The notes beneath the pieces were generated by a model. It did no database searches. It worked only from the letters and a program-made list of their open reading frames with translations, and was not told where the DNA came from. Of a DNA stretch of 64,000 bases, positions 55,540 through 63,705 are shown one piece after another; position 1 is the first letter of the stretch, and each line of letters begins with the position of its first letter. The position numbers were made by a program, and so were the translations under genes. This stretch comes from Oscillospiraceae bacterium (GTDB lineage: Bacteria > Bacillota > Clostridia > Oscillospirales > Oscillospiraceae), in NCBI GenBank assembly GCA_015068305.1, contig SVKV01000001.1, forward strand, positions 1 to 64,000, given 5' to 3'.

Positions 55540-57858
55540 GTGTCATTGGCTTATGGAATCATCGCTCTGATTTCCCTGTGCATGATCGGACTGTGTGTTG
55601 CTGCAGATAAAAAGCGGGATATTTGGCTGCTTTTGGTATTTGTATCCGTGTCGCTTTGTAATCTTGGCTACTTTATGATTTCGGTGTCACCCAATTTAGG
55701 CGCTGCATTGAACTCCAATCGGATTGCCTATCTTGGCAGCGTATTTCTGCCGTTCTTTCTTCTGATGATGGTGTTGCGCTTCTGCGGAATGAAACGCAGC
55801 AAACCGTTGAAGATCATCCTTGTGGCTGTCGGTATCGTGATGCTCGGTATCACCACCAGCCCCGGTATCCTGCCGATCTATTACAGCACGGTGGATATTG
55901 AAATTTCGGATGGAGCAACGAAGCTGATACGGGATTACGGCCCGTTGCATGCACTGTACTATGTCTATCTGATTGGATATATGCTCTCGATGGTCGGTGT
56001 TGCAATTTACGCCATCGCAAAGCGGAAGATCCAATCCCGCAGCCATACGGCATTGCTCCTGTGCAGCGTGCTTTGCAATATTGCAATTTGGCTCGCCGAG
56101 CAATTCCTGCCCCGGGGCTTTGAATGGCTCTCGGTATCCTACATCCTGACAGAGTGTCTGATCCTCGCAATCTATTATTCCATGCAAAAGCAAGGACTTT
56201 TGGTGCAGGAGGGACAAACACAATCCTATACGATCAATGTGTTGCTGATCATATTTCTGCTGTTATTTGCAAACTTTGTCCGCGTCATTACCATGGATAC
56301 CACACCTGCGATGTACATCATCTCCCATGTGGTGGTGCTGATGATCTATCTTGGAATTCTCGTTTCCTGGGGGATATCAGTCTATGACCGCATCGTGAGC
56401 AGGAACATCCGTCGGCATCTGATCGCCCTCGTGGCGCTGATGATGTTCTGGATGCTTATGAGAACGCTGCGGCTCACGGTATTTTATCATGTTTTTCCTG
56501 TTGGTCAGTGGTGCTGGTATGCTTACTATATTTCGATGATTCTGATCCCTCAGCTTTGCCTGTTTGCTGCAAAGTATATCGGAAAACCCGAAGGATACCG
56601 GCTGCAAAAGAGATGGTATCTGATGTATATTCCTTCCATCATACTGATTGCAGGCATTCTGACAAATGATCTGCATCAGTTGGCATTCCGCTTCCACCTT
56701 GGCTATGAAATCGGCTGGGATGATTATGAGCGGACCTACCTGTATTATGCTGCGGTTGTTTGGATTTTCTCCTGTATTGTTTTTATGATCAGGGAAATCG
56801 TGAAACGCTGCCGCATTCCCGGAACCCACAAAACCATTTGGCTGCCCATCGCCACCCTTGGTGTCGGCGTTGCTTACTCCATATTTTATGCATTGGACAG
56901 TGACATTTTCGGCTTTATCGAAATGACGGCTGCTCTCTGCTTTACGGTAGTTGCCATTTGGGAGAGCTGCATTAAGACGGGACTGGTACAATCCAATACC
57001 CACTATGATGAATTGCTGAAATACTCCGGTCTGGGTGTTGCAGTCGTGGATTATGACTACATCGTGCATTACCGTTCAGACGATGCACAGGCCCTTACCA
57101 CAGCACAAATGAAGGCAGCAAAAACCGAGCCTGTCATGCTGGATGGCGGAATCCGCGTGTCCGGTTCGAAAATCCGCGGCGGTTATACCCTGTGGCAGGA
57201 GGATTTGTCCGAGCTGCTGGATATTCTGGATGAGCTGAAGGAGCTTCGAAGGGAACTGGAGGGCTCCAATGCTGTTTCCATGCAGAACTACCGGATGGAT
57301 AAGCAGATTCGTACCCTTGCGGAGAAGAACCGGCTCCATGATGCACTTCATAAGCAAACGGCCCACCAGATTGACCTGTTGAACGATTGGCTGAAGAAGC
57401 TGACCGCAACCGACGATCCGAAGGAAAAGAGAGAACTGCTTCGCCGCATCGTTGTGGTAGGTGCTTACCTCAAACGCCGCAACAATCTGATCCTTGTAAA
57501 TGAGCAGGACGGCATCATCAAAGCCGAAGAACTAAGCCTCAGCATTCAGGAAATGATGAAAAATCTGCAGCTTGCGGGCATCACCTGTGCCGCATCGGTG
57601 CAGTTTGAGAAAGATCTGCCTGCTGACGTGGCCATGAAGCTCTTTGATTTTTATGAATACGTGGTGGAAAATGCCTTTGAGGGCTTAAGCTGCCTGCTGG
57701 CCCGATTCTTCTGCCGGGATGATCGTTTCTACGCTTGTATGGATGCCGTGTGCAGTCTGGACCTGACAGCACTTGAAACTGAGTGTGTTTCTGTAAGCCG
57801 GTCTGACGAAAACTGCTATACCCTCTCTCTCGTGCTGGAAGGAGGTGGCGGCCAATGA
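55540..57858 (+). CDS. Tandem 7TM sensor with degenerate histidine-kinase region
   Basis: A 772-residue membrane protein. Two HisKA_7TM-like modules are recognisable: residues about 1-215 (contains NRIAYLGSVFLPFFLLMMVLRFCG) and about 230-470 (contains QLCLFAAKYIGKPE and IPSIILIAGILTNDLHQLAF), together 14 or so helices. A PAS-like segment and a coiled dimerisation helix follow (DKQIRTLAEKNRLHDALHKQTAHQIDLL), then a region with VVENAFEG that may be a worn N-box; I see no G-boxes. Start GTG 55540 has GAGAGG at correct distance. Overlaps the kinase gene by 4 bp. Confidence 0.65.
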   Translation: MSLAYGIIALISLCMIGLCVAADKKRDIWLLLVFVSVSLCNLGYFMISVSPNLGAALNSNRIAYLGSVFLPFFLLMMVLRFCGMKRSKPLKIILVAVGIVMLGITTSPGILPIYYSTVDIEISDGATKLIRDYGPLHALYYVYLIGYMLSMVGVAIYAIAKRKIQSRSHTALLLCSVLCNIAIWLAEQFLPRGFEWLSVSYILTECLILAIYYSMQKQGLLVQEGQTQSYTINVLLIIFLLLFANFVRVITMDTTPAMYIISHVVVLMIYLGILVSWGISVYDRIVSRNIRRHLIALVALMMFWMLMRTLRLTVFYHVFPVGQWCWYAYYISMILIPQLCLFAAKYIGKPEGYRLQKRWYLMYIPSIILIAGILTNDLHQLAFRFHLGYEIGWDDYERTYLYYAAVVWIFSCIVFMIREIVKRCRIPGTHKTIWLPIATLGVGVAYSIFYALDSDIFGFIEMTAALCFTVVAIWESCIKTGLVQSNTHYDELLKYSGLGVAVVDYDYIVHYRSDDAQALTTAQMKAAKTEPVMLDGGIRVSGSKIRGGYTLWQEDLSELLDILDELKELRRELEGSNAVSMQNYRMDKQIRTLAEKNRLHDALHKQTAHQIDLLNDWLKKLTATDDPKEKRELLRRIVVVGAYLKRRNNLILVNEQDGIIKAEELSLSIQEMMKNLQLAGITCAASVQFEKDLPADVAMKLFDFYEYVVENAFEGLSCLLARFFCRDDRFYACMDAVCSLDLTALETECVSVSRSDENCYTLSLVLEGGGGQ

Positions 57859-59132
57859 TGACTTGTTTCTATCAGGCAAGCTCCCTTTGGCAGACGGTCT
57901 TGCTGATTCTCAGCCAGCTTACGGTGATCTCCCTTGCAGCAGGTGCCATTGTGCTGTTTAAGCGAAAATGCAAGCTGACGAAACAGTTCGGCATGGGTGC
58001 GGTGTTTACGCTCAATGCGGTGATGTACATCGTGATGCAGCTTGACAGCCAGCTTACCGGAAATACGCAGGGTTTGCACCTTCATATTCCTTACGGGGTG
58101 CTTCTGGCTGTGACGCTGCTGTCTCTGGTATACGGTGCTTTTGCAGTCCTCAGCGAAACCGGAAACCGCAAGGCAATCAGCCATTCTTCTATCAAGGAGG
58201 CCTTTGATAATCTGCCGACCGCCGTTTGCTTCTTCAACGAGTCTGGATTGCCGGTGCTATGCAATCTTGCCATGCAGCGCTTCAGCTTTGCTGTCTGCGG
58301 TAAGGATGTGCAGTTTATTACCGACCTTGAAAGCTTCCTCTCCGATGATTTCGTTCCGGTTGCCGAAGTGCGAAAGGATGGCAAGGTGTTCATTCTGGAC
58401 GATGGCAGTGCCTGGCGGCTGGAAAAGCGAACCTTTACCCACGAAAGCGGAGAAAGCTATACCCAGTATATTGCCGCTGATGTGACGGACCTTCAGAAAA
58501 GCCGTGTGGAACTGACCAAAGAAAATGAGCAGCTTCGGTACGTGCAGGCAGAACTGAAGAGGCTTTCTGCAAATGTGGTGGCAATCACCCGGGAAGAAGA
58601 GATTTTGAATACTAAAATGCGTGTCCACGATGAAATGGGCAAATGCCTTGTGGCCGCACAGAAGTATCTGAAAACGGATTGTACGGAAAGCATTCCGGAC
58701 AGTCTGGCGGCCGCCTGGCAGCGGGCGGTGTCCATGCTGAAATACAGCAACGACACACCGGATGAGGATATGCTGCTGCAGATCCGAAAGACCTGCGAAT
58801 ATGTGAAGCTGGCATTTGTCCAGACGGGTGATCTTCCGAAACAGGAACGTGTTGCGTACCTGCTTACCTGCGCAGTGCGGGAATGTGTGACCAATGCTGT
58901 CCGGTATGCGGAGGCTACCGAACTGCACGCTGCGTTTGCCGAAAATGAAACGGAAGCAACCGTAACCGTCACCAACAACGGAAAAATTCCGGAGTGGGAG
59001 ATTGTGGAGGGCGGCGGCCTTTCCACCCTGCGCCGCCGGGTGGAGCGTGCAGGCGGTGTTATGACCGTCCAATCCTTCCCGGAATTCAAACTGACGGTGA
59101 CCGTGCCCAAAGAAAAGGAGGGGGTATTATGA
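57855..59132 (+). CDS. NarL-type sensor histidine kinase
   Basis: A 425-residue kinase with about three membrane helices (residues 12-100), a PAS-like domain (AFDNLPTAVCFFNESGLPVLCN) and a HisKA_3-style transmitter: phospho-acceptor His in KMRVHDEMGKCL (about 255), N-box CAVRECVTNAVRYAEA and G-box GGGLSTLRRRV. Reading ATGA it overlaps the upstream sensor by 4 bp and the response regulator by 4 bp. The upstream protein may be a co-sensor because its own catalytic motifs are missing. Signal unknown. Confidence 0.8.
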   Translation: MMTCFYQASSLWQTVLLILSQLTVISLAAGAIVLFKRKCKLTKQFGMGAVFTLNAVMYIVMQLDSQLTGNTQGLHLHIPYGVLLAVTLLSLVYGAFAVLSETGNRKAISHSSIKEAFDNLPTAVCFFNESGLPVLCNLAMQRFSFAVCGKDVQFITDLESFLSDDFVPVAEVRKDGKVFILDDGSAWRLEKRTFTHESGESYTQYIAADVTDLQKSRVELTKENEQLRYVQAELKRLSANVVAITREEEILNTKMRVHDEMGKCLVAAQKYLKTDCTESIPDSLAAAWQRAVSMLKYSNDTPDEDMLLQIRKTCEYVKLAFVQTGDLPKQERVAYLLTCAVRECVTNAVRYAEATELHAAFAENETEATVTVTNNGKIPEWEIVEGGGLSTLRRRVERAGGVMTVQSFPEFKLTVTVPKEKEGVL

Positions 59133-59983
59133 TTCGCGTGCTGATCGTAGAGGATCAGAAAATGGCCCAGGAGAATATGGAAGCCATTATCCGTTCCAGT
59201 GAAAATTACACCCTTGCGGGCATGATCTCAAATGCGGCGGACGCAGAACTGTTCTGTATGCGTACGAATGTGGATCTGATTCTGATGGATGTTTGTACAG
59301 CCCGGGATGAAAGCGGCATCGATGCCTGTGCCGTCATCAAGAAGAAGTTTCCCCATATCAAAGTCATCATCGTCACCTCCATGGCTGAGCATACCTTTAT
59401 CGAAAAAGCGAAGGAAGCTCATGCAGACAGCTTCTGGTACAAGGATGCCAGCCGGGGTGAGTTGCTGACGGTTATGGATCAGACCATGTCGGGAGAAACC
59501 GTCTTCCCGGATAAAACCCCGGAGGTAAAGCTGGGCCTTACCACCAGCTATGAGCTGACGAATGCGGAACTGGATGTGCTCCGGGCATTGATGCAAAGCA
59601 CCTCCGACGAGGATGCGGCAAAAATGCTGAACTGTTCCAAGGCCAACATCCGTTGGCATGTGGGTAAGATTCTGGAGAAGACCGGTTACCGCACCCGCAT
59701 GGAATTGCTGATCGCCGTGGCATCCAAGAATCTCATTATGCTCAAGCAAATAACTGCCATGGATATAGAAAATGCGTCCCAAGGGGACGCATTTCTTTTA
59801 TGTCTGGGTCAAATCCTGTTGGCTTTGCGGTACTGGCCCGGGGTCATACCGGTCTTTTTCTTGAAAAGCCGGATGAATGCGGATGCATCGGTGTTGCCGA
59901 TTTCTGTGACAATTTCCTGCACATTGGTGTCCGTTTCCCGCAGAAGCTGCATGGCCCTTTCCATTTTGATGTTGGTCACATAG
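59129..59983 (+). CDS. NarL/LuxR-type response regulator with run-on C terminus
   Basis: The regulator starts MIRVLIVEDQKMAQENME; receiver aspartate in LILMDVCTA (about residue 53) and LuxR-type HTH in ELTNAELDVLRALMQSTSDEDAAKMLNCSKANIRWHVGKILEKTGYRTRMELL (about 145-200). The normal domain ends near 59745, but the frame continues another ~80 residues through a terminator hairpin and into the antisense of the AraC gene. A stop (TAA at about 59754) lies in the next frame, so a small frameshift or a sequencing error could explain it. Confidence 0.75.
   Translation: MIRVLIVEDQKMAQENMEAIIRSSENYTLAGMISNAADAELFCMRTNVDLILMDVCTARDESGIDACAVIKKKFPHIKVIIVTSMAEHTFIEKAKEAHADSFWYKDASRGELLTVMDQTMSGETVFPDKTPEVKLGLTTSYELTNAELDVLRALMQSTSDEDAAKMLNCSKANIRWHVGKILEKTGYRTRMELLIAVASKNLIMLKQITAMDIENASQGDAFLLCLGQILLALRYWPGVIPVFFLKSRMNADASVLPISVTISCTLVSVSRRSCMALSILMLVT
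59770..59800. terminator. Hairpin between the convergent regulator genes
   Basis: AAATGCGTCCC-aa-GGGGACGCATTT followed by CTTTT. In the current reading frame it is inside the response-regulator ORF, which argues that the true stop lies upstream. Confidence 0.75.
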
Positions 59984-62073
59984 TCCGAAATACCGATGCC
60001 GGTGTACTCCCGGAAAATCTTTCTCATGCTGGGCGCAGAAATGGAGAAATGCTCGGCGATGGTGCTGATTTGGAAGTTATAAGAGAAGCAATGCTGCTCG
60101 ATATACTCTACAAGCTGTGGGCCCAAATCAGACTCGGATGTGACTGCTTTGGGTGCGCCGATGGCATTCTGGATAATCCGCTGCAGCGCGGTGAAGAATT
60201 CGTCGATGTTGTCGTAGTCTGTCAGTTTGGTGATGTCCAGATTGTCCGAAGAAGAATTGGAGTAGCCAACGTTCATAAATGCGGGCATTTTCTTCAGAAC
60301 GGAGAACGTGTCATAGCAGATGTATTTTGCAGAGTGCAACGTACAGTGGGGGGATTTGGCATAAGCATTCAGCCGGTAGATGGCTTCAGAAGCGGCCTCC
60401 GCATCCTTGGACAGCAGGGCAGAAGCCAGCAGACTGATGTCCTCTGTGGGATAAATCAACTCATTCTTATCGATGTTGCACATCTCCTGGGTGATCAGGC
60501 AGTCCTTACCGTAAATCAGACGGTAATCCAGTGCGTTGGTGGCTTCCAGATAGGATTTACCTACATACTCATAGGAACCGTAATAGGAACCCATGCCAAT
60601 GGAGGTCAGGATATCGGCCTGGTCCAGAAGACGCTGTTTGATGGTGGCGATTACATTTTTGTAAGCGGCCAGGTCATCACTGTCGCTGTTAAGGACGATA
60701 ATCAGTTTGCCTGCAAAAAGCAGGTCCTTGATTTGGATGCTGATATTGTCCGGCAGTTCATCCCGGATGGCATCCAAAACCAAATTGAAATCGATGTTGG
60801 AATCTTCATCGGAATTGGATTCCACCAATACACATGCCACCGCATAGTACTTCTTGGTGAACGAAATATTCAGTTTCCGGCAGGCAGCGGCAAACTCTGT
60901 TTCCGAAGAAAAATTGCCGCAGATCAGATCCTTCAGGAAGTGGTCGATCAGGCCGTATTTGGAATTGCTGATCAGCTCAGACATATTGCTGTTTTGCTCA
61001 AAGGTGTCGTCAAATACCTTTTTGAACAGCAGAAGTTCGTTTCGGGCATTCAGCGTCGTTGGCTGTTTGGACTGAATCCAGTCAGCCAGCGTGCGGATGG
61101 GGACATAGCTGCGCTTCATACCATAGCCAACCAGAAATACACTCAATACCAATACGGCGGCAAGAATGGCAAAAGAGATATTGCGCATCTGGTAGATTGG
61201 CTGATAGGCCACGTGCTCGGGCAAGAACCGCACATAGTACAGACCGGTCTGGGCGGATTGGGAAATGAAGATGATGTTTTCGACACCGTTGACGGTCAAT
61301 CTCAGTATTTCGGCCGTGTCGGTGGAAGAACGGATGTAGTCGCAAATCTGCTGAATGGTGTCGGTAGATACATTGGAGGTAAGGTATGTCAAAAGCTGCT
61401 TGTCTGCATTCAGCAACAGGATGCTTTCCTCGGAATTTGTCTGGGATGCCCGGAATAGGTCGTGAATGGCCTCCCGGTTGATCAGAATGATGGAAACACG
61501 GGATGCATTCTGGGATTCATATTGAAACTCCGTATTGTAAACGGGAGAGAACAGATACAGTTCGTTTGGAACATTGCTTAGAGAATCGACGGGCCAGAAG
61601 GTGGGCGTGGTGACAGAGTTAATCATGGAAAGCACGGTGGCACAGGAATAGCCGTTTTGAAGCAAATCGGACATAAAGTTCTGCACCGGCAAATCTTCTG
61701 TGTGGAAAGTGCCTTTGGAGGAATAGAAGTAATTACTGTCCCGGATGTTGATGATAATGTTGTTAATGAAGTTGTGAGCAGAGGTGATTTCTTTGATGTT
61801 GGAAATCGCATTGCCGGGATTGTTCTGGAGCGAGTTTTTGGTCAAAGACGGATTCTGTTCAATGAGGGAGGGGATGTTGATGAATTCCAAAACCTTGATA
61901 TCCAGCGACTGCTGGATCAGCTCCAGTGAGGACTGGTTGGACTGGATGACTTCCTCTGTCAGGGTATTGTGAGAAAAAAGCAGCGCGGAACAGGTCGTAA
62001 CCACTGGTACGATTGCAATCAAAGAGAAGATAAGCAGATATTGGATGAACAGGGATGATTTGAATTTCATCAT
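59809..62073 (-). CDS. Membrane-anchored AraC-family regulator (YesN-like)
   Basis: The 754-residue protein has an N-terminal membrane helix (about 8-30), an extracytoplasmic dCache-like region (about 40-290), a second helix (about 300-322) and a C-terminal AraC HTH (about 660-750: HFSISAPSMRKIFREYTGIGISDYVTNIKMERAMQLLRETDTNVQEIVTEIGNTDASAFIRLFKKKTGMTPGQYRK). YesN-type regulators of carbohydrate loci have this design. It is divergent from an FAD oxidoreductase and a DapA/NanA-type lyase and probably activates them. Its 3' end is overlapped by the convergent response regulator. Confidence 0.88.
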   Translation of the reverse strand: MMKFKSSLFIQYLLIFSLIAIVPVVTTCSALLFSHNTLTEEVIQSNQSSLELIQQSLDIKVLEFINIPSLIEQNPSLTKNSLQNNPGNAISNIKEITSAHNFINNIIINIRDSNYFYSSKGTFHTEDLPVQNFMSDLLQNGYSCATVLSMINSVTTPTFWPVDSLSNVPNELYLFSPVYNTEFQYESQNASRVSIILINREAIHDLFRASQTNSEESILLLNADKQLLTYLTSNVSTDTIQQICDYIRSSTDTAEILRLTVNGVENIIFISQSAQTGLYYVRFLPEHVAYQPIYQMRNISFAILAAVLVLSVFLVGYGMKRSYVPIRTLADWIQSKQPTTLNARNELLLFKKVFDDTFEQNSNMSELISNSKYGLIDHFLKDLICGNFSSETEFAAACRKLNISFTKKYYAVACVLVESNSDEDSNIDFNLVLDAIRDELPDNISIQIKDLLFAGKLIIVLNSDSDDLAAYKNVIATIKQRLLDQADILTSIGMGSYYGSYEYVGKSYLEATNALDYRLIYGKDCLITQEMCNIDKNELIYPTEDISLLASALLSKDAEAASEAIYRLNAYAKSPHCTLHSAKYICYDTFSVLKKMPAFMNVGYSNSSSDNLDITKLTDYDNIDEFFTALQRIIQNAIGAPKAVTSESDLGPQLVEYIEQHCFSYNFQISTIAEHFSISAPSMRKIFREYTGIGISDYVTNIKMERAMQLLRETDTNVQEIVTEIGNTDASAFIRLFKKKTGMTPGQYRKANRI

Positions 62074-62152
62074 ATATTCTCAACCTCTCTTTCTGAAAAA
62101 TGCAAACCGATATGGTGTGCGCTTGCGGAACAATGGGCGCAATTCTTAACTT

Positions 62153-62158
62153 ATTATA
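62153..62158 (-). promoter_or_regulatory. -10 box of the AraC-family gene
   Basis: Minus strand TATAAT about 80 bp before the gene; the -35 is weak. Confidence 0.4.
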
Positions 62159-62225
62159 GCAGTTTTACGACATATCCGCCATAAGCAAAGCGGTTCTTTT
62201 CGAAAAAGCCGATTGTTTCATTTTG

Positions 62226-62268
62226 GCATATTTGGAAACGGGCTGCAGGTGACTTTTTTGCATATTTG
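62226..62268. promoter_or_regulatory. Direct repeat GCATATTTG in the divergent promoter region
   Basis: GCATATTTG occurs at 62226-62234 and 62260-62268, 34 bp apart, with similar flanks (TTG before, CGG shortly after). This could be an AraC-family binding pair. Confidence 0.4.
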
Positions 62269-62304
62269 ATTCGGAAAGAGCGCATTTATTCCGGATTTTG
62301 AGGG

Positions 62305-62321
62305 TGATAAACTGAAATTAC
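62305..62321 (+). repeat. Single island-end-like motif
   Basis: GTGATAAACTGAAATTA resembles the end motif but has mismatches at the outer bases, and no partner was seen nearby. It ends 23 bp before the FAD gene. Confidence 0.4.
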
Positions 62322-62343
62322 AAAGAACGAAAGGGGTGACCCG

Positions 62344-63693
62344 ATGGAACGCAATCATAGCTGGGATGTGGTTGTCCTGGGTGGAGGCGTATCCGGCTGT
62401 ATGGCAGCCTTTGCTGCTGCAAAGCAGGGTGCGAAAACATTGCTTGTTGAGCAGTATGGATTTTTAGGTGGATCCCTGACCAATGCCGGTGTGGGACCCA
62501 TGATGACCTTCCACGCAGGAAGCCGTCAGGTAGTCACCGGCCTGCCGCAGGAGCTGGTGGAGCGCATGTCTGCAAAACAAGGCTGCGTCGGCCATATTGA
62601 GGATACCACGGGATATGCCTCCTCTGTGACCCCCTTTGACGCAGAAATTATGAAACTGGTTCTGGATGAGATGGCGCAGGAGTTTGGTGTGGATGTGCTG
62701 TTTCATGCTACGCTGATCGATACAAATGTGGAAAACGGAACGGTCCATTCCATAAGGGTACAGACCAGGAGTGGAGCGTTGGAACTTCAGGGTACGGTGT
62801 TTATTGATGCAACCGGCGATGGTGCTTTGGCTTTTTCTGCCAGAGCGGATGTTCGGCAGGGAAGAGATACGGATGGCCTGTGTCAGCCCATGACTACAAA
62901 TATGAAGGTCTCTGGCGTGGATGTGAAAGCGCTGAAAGAAGAGATTCGGAAGAACCAGAGCAATTTCAATGTCAAGGACCTCACTTCCTTGGAGCGGTCT
63001 CCGCGGCTTTCCATGGCGGGTTTCTATAAGGAATTTAATAAGGCAAAAGCTGACGGCCTGTTACATACAGAACGCGAAGATGTGCTGCTTTTTGAAACGG
63101 TCAATCCGGGAGAAGTCATTGTCAACACGACCCGTATTATCAAGATGAATCCTGTGAATCCCTGGGACCTGTCAAAAGCAGAACAGGAAGGTCGGAAACA
63201 GGCACATGAGCTGATCCGGTTCTTCCGGGAATACTGCACCGGATTTGCCAATGCAATTCTGGTATCCACCGGTGTGCAGATCGGTGTACGGGAATCCCGC
63301 CGGGTCATGGGCGACTATGTGCTGACCCAGGAAGATCTGCTGGAATCCAAGTACTTTGTGGACACGGTTGCGTTGGGCGGTTATCCCATCGATATCCACA
63401 ATCCCACAGGTGCCAAGACAGCAACCACCCATTTGAGACCGGGACAGTACTACTTTATTCCGCTGCGGTCCCTGGTCGTAAAGGGCTTTGAAAACCTGAT
63501 GGTTTGCGGACGTTGTATGTCTGCCACCCACGAGGCAGGTGCAGCCATCCGGGTCACACCCATTGCCATGGGCGTGGGACAGGCTGCCGGTACGGCAGCG
63601 GGCCTTGCTGCAGCCAAGGATGTTCCTGTAAGAAGTCTGGAAACCGTCCAGGTCCATGATGCGCTGCTGAAACTGGGCGCCACAATTTTGTAG
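62344..63693 (+). CDS. FAD-dependent oxidoreductase (FAD_oxidored family)
   Basis: A 449-residue flavoprotein. FAD motif VVVLGGGVSGCMAAFAAAKQGAKTLLVEQ (about 10-38), GG motif in GFLGGSLTNAGVGPM, FIDATGDGALAFSA in the middle, and C-terminal VCGRCMSATHEAGAAIRVTPIAMGVGQAAGTAA. This is a PF12831-type enzyme; the substrate is unknown. It lies 12 bp before a DapA/NanA-family lyase gene, suggesting one small catabolic operon controlled by the divergent AraC-family gene. Confidence 0.85.
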   Translation: MERNHSWDVVVLGGGVSGCMAAFAAAKQGAKTLLVEQYGFLGGSLTNAGVGPMMTFHAGSRQVVTGLPQELVERMSAKQGCVGHIEDTTGYASSVTPFDAEIMKLVLDEMAQEFGVDVLFHATLIDTNVENGTVHSIRVQTRSGALELQGTVFIDATGDGALAFSARADVRQGRDTDGLCQPMTTNMKVSGVDVKALKEEIRKNQSNFNVKDLTSLERSPRLSMAGFYKEFNKAKADGLLHTEREDVLLFETVNPGEVIVNTTRIIKMNPVNPWDLSKAEQEGRKQAHELIRFFREYCTGFANAILVSTGVQIGVRESRRVMGDYVLTQEDLLESKYFVDTVALGGYPIDIHNPTGAKTATTHLRPGQYYFIPLRSLVVKGFENLMVCGRCMSATHEAGAAIRVTPIAMGVGQAAGTAAGLAAAKDVPVRSLETVQVHDALLKLGATIL

Positions 63694-63705
63694 GAGTGAT
63701 TTGTC

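Noticed and set aside
59800-61458. 552-codon plus-strand ORF over the AraC-family gene
   Set aside because: Antisense shadow; the minus-strand gene has a clear AraC domain.
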